A stretch of 6,258 bases of DNA from Fidelibacterota bacterium (lineage in GTDB: Bacteria > Fidelibacterota > Fidelibacteria > Fidelibacterales > Fidelibacteraceae): contig DAOVOB010000074.1 in NCBI GenBank assembly GCA_030629925.1, positions 1 through 6,258 on the forward strand. Reading direction: 5' to 3'. The translations under genes were made by a program, and so were the position numbers. Position 1 is the stretch's first letter. Each line of letters begins with the position of its first letter. Positions 6,122 to 6,258 of the stretch are shown here, piece after piece. Under the pieces are notes generated by a model that saw only the letters and a list, made by a program, of their open reading frames with translations, searched no databases and had not been told where the DNA came from.

Positions 6122-6182
6122 AAGACCAGCCTTCGCCACCCCGAAGTTTCGGGGACGGCCGGCAGGCGTGAAACGTAAGACC
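6120..6182. repeat. GC-rich palindromic repeat unit 1
   Basis: Begins at the last codon of the glycosylase fragment with GTAAGACC (6120-6127), which recurs 55 nt on (6175-6182). Its centre is a hairpin CCCCGAA-GT-TTCGGGG (6139-6154, 7-bp stem, 2-nt loop). It is followed by GGCCGGCAGGCG, echoed in the next unit as CCGGCTGGCG. GC is about 62% over 6121-6240, unlike the rest of the window. It looks like a dispersed palindromic element; coding potential is not convincing. Confidence 0.55.
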
Positions 6183-6236
6183 TTCCGGCTGGCGTCCGAA
6201 TCCCGAAGCTTCGGGAAGAAGATCTGCCGGATGGTC
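6179..6236. repeat. GC-rich palindromic repeat unit 2
   Basis: An imperfect long dyad. The outer arms are GACCTTCCGG (6179-6188) and CCGGATGGTC (6227-6236), complementary at 9 of 10 positions. The centre is a perfect 16-nt palindrome, TCCCGAAGCTTCGGGA (6201-6216). The core is nearly that of unit 1, 62 nt upstream centre to centre. Two related units in tandem suggest a REP-like or small non-autonomous repeat family. The right edge of the window cuts off whatever follows. Confidence 0.6.
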
Positions 6237-6258
6237 GAGTCGAGAAGAAGCGATAAAT

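Noticed and set aside
5948..6178. 76-codon plus-strand frame covering the glycosylase fragment
   Set aside because: It needs a TTG start with no ribosome binding site, its first ~28 codons come from AT-rich spacer, and its tail is palindromic repeat. Only the 29-codon middle part is meaningful, and that is reported as a pseudogene.
5811..6258. tRNA or other RNA gene as an attachment site at the udg 3' side
   Set aside because: No cloverleaf, T-loop GTTCRA-type box with matching acceptor arms, or rRNA-like sequence was found.

Overview
The window reads as a bacterial chromosomal segment with about 40% GC by eye. Every recognisable gene is on the plus strand. A peptide-transporter gene is followed by a hairpin-rich intergenic region, a tightly packed five-gene housekeeping operon, and a disturbed right end. 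The order yicC-gmk-rpoZ-coaBC resembles the conserved Firmicutes cluster (yloC-gmk-rpoZ-coaBC in Bacillus). The type-4 uracil-DNA glycosylase, weak Shine-Dalgarno use and cysteine-less CoaBC flap suggest instead an uncultured FCB-type lineage (Marinimicrobia, Cloacimonadota, KSB1 or Calditrichota-like). That assignment is inference and of low confidence.

Left part (1-1881): an OPT-family transporter, probably cut by the left edge. Its frame is already open at base 1, and the family's usual N-terminal lead-in is missing. Intergenic part (1882-2235): no gene. It holds a 32-nt perfect palindrome (probable terminator), a 32-nt near-perfect GC-cored palindrome, a 27-nt A/T-rich dyad, a fourth interrupted hairpin, a 14-nt tandem repeat, and a probable promoter and ribosome binding site for yicC. 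The first three palindromes are separated by exactly 19 nt each.

Operon (2236-5810): yicC (endoribonuclease), gmk (guanylate kinase), rpoZ (RNA polymerase omega), coaBC (coenzyme A synthesis) and a family-4 uracil-DNA glycosylase. Junctions are 4-nt ATGA overlaps (yicC/gmk, gmk/rpoZ) or 2-nt gaps (rpoZ/coaBC, coaBC/udg), so transcription and translation are probably coupled. The products serve RNA turnover, GTP supply, RNA polymerase assembly, cofactor synthesis and DNA repair, a growth-linked set rather than one pathway. Two motif departures stand out: the first P-loop glycine of Gmk is Ser, and the CoaBC flap has Thr where the E. coli type has its catalytic Cys.

Right end (5811-6258): about 220 nt at roughly 27% GC with no gene. 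Next comes an 87-nt fragment encoding a second, diverged C-terminus of the uracil-DNA glycosylase, with the motif-2 His replaced by Tyr and the stop lost. The last ~120 nt examined are about 62% GC and carry two palindromic CCCGAAG-type repeat units. The substitutions between the two glycosylase ends fall mainly at third codon positions, so the fragment diverged as a working gene and is not a recent local duplication. This is the most interesting signal in the window. No convincing new multi-gene system is visible.
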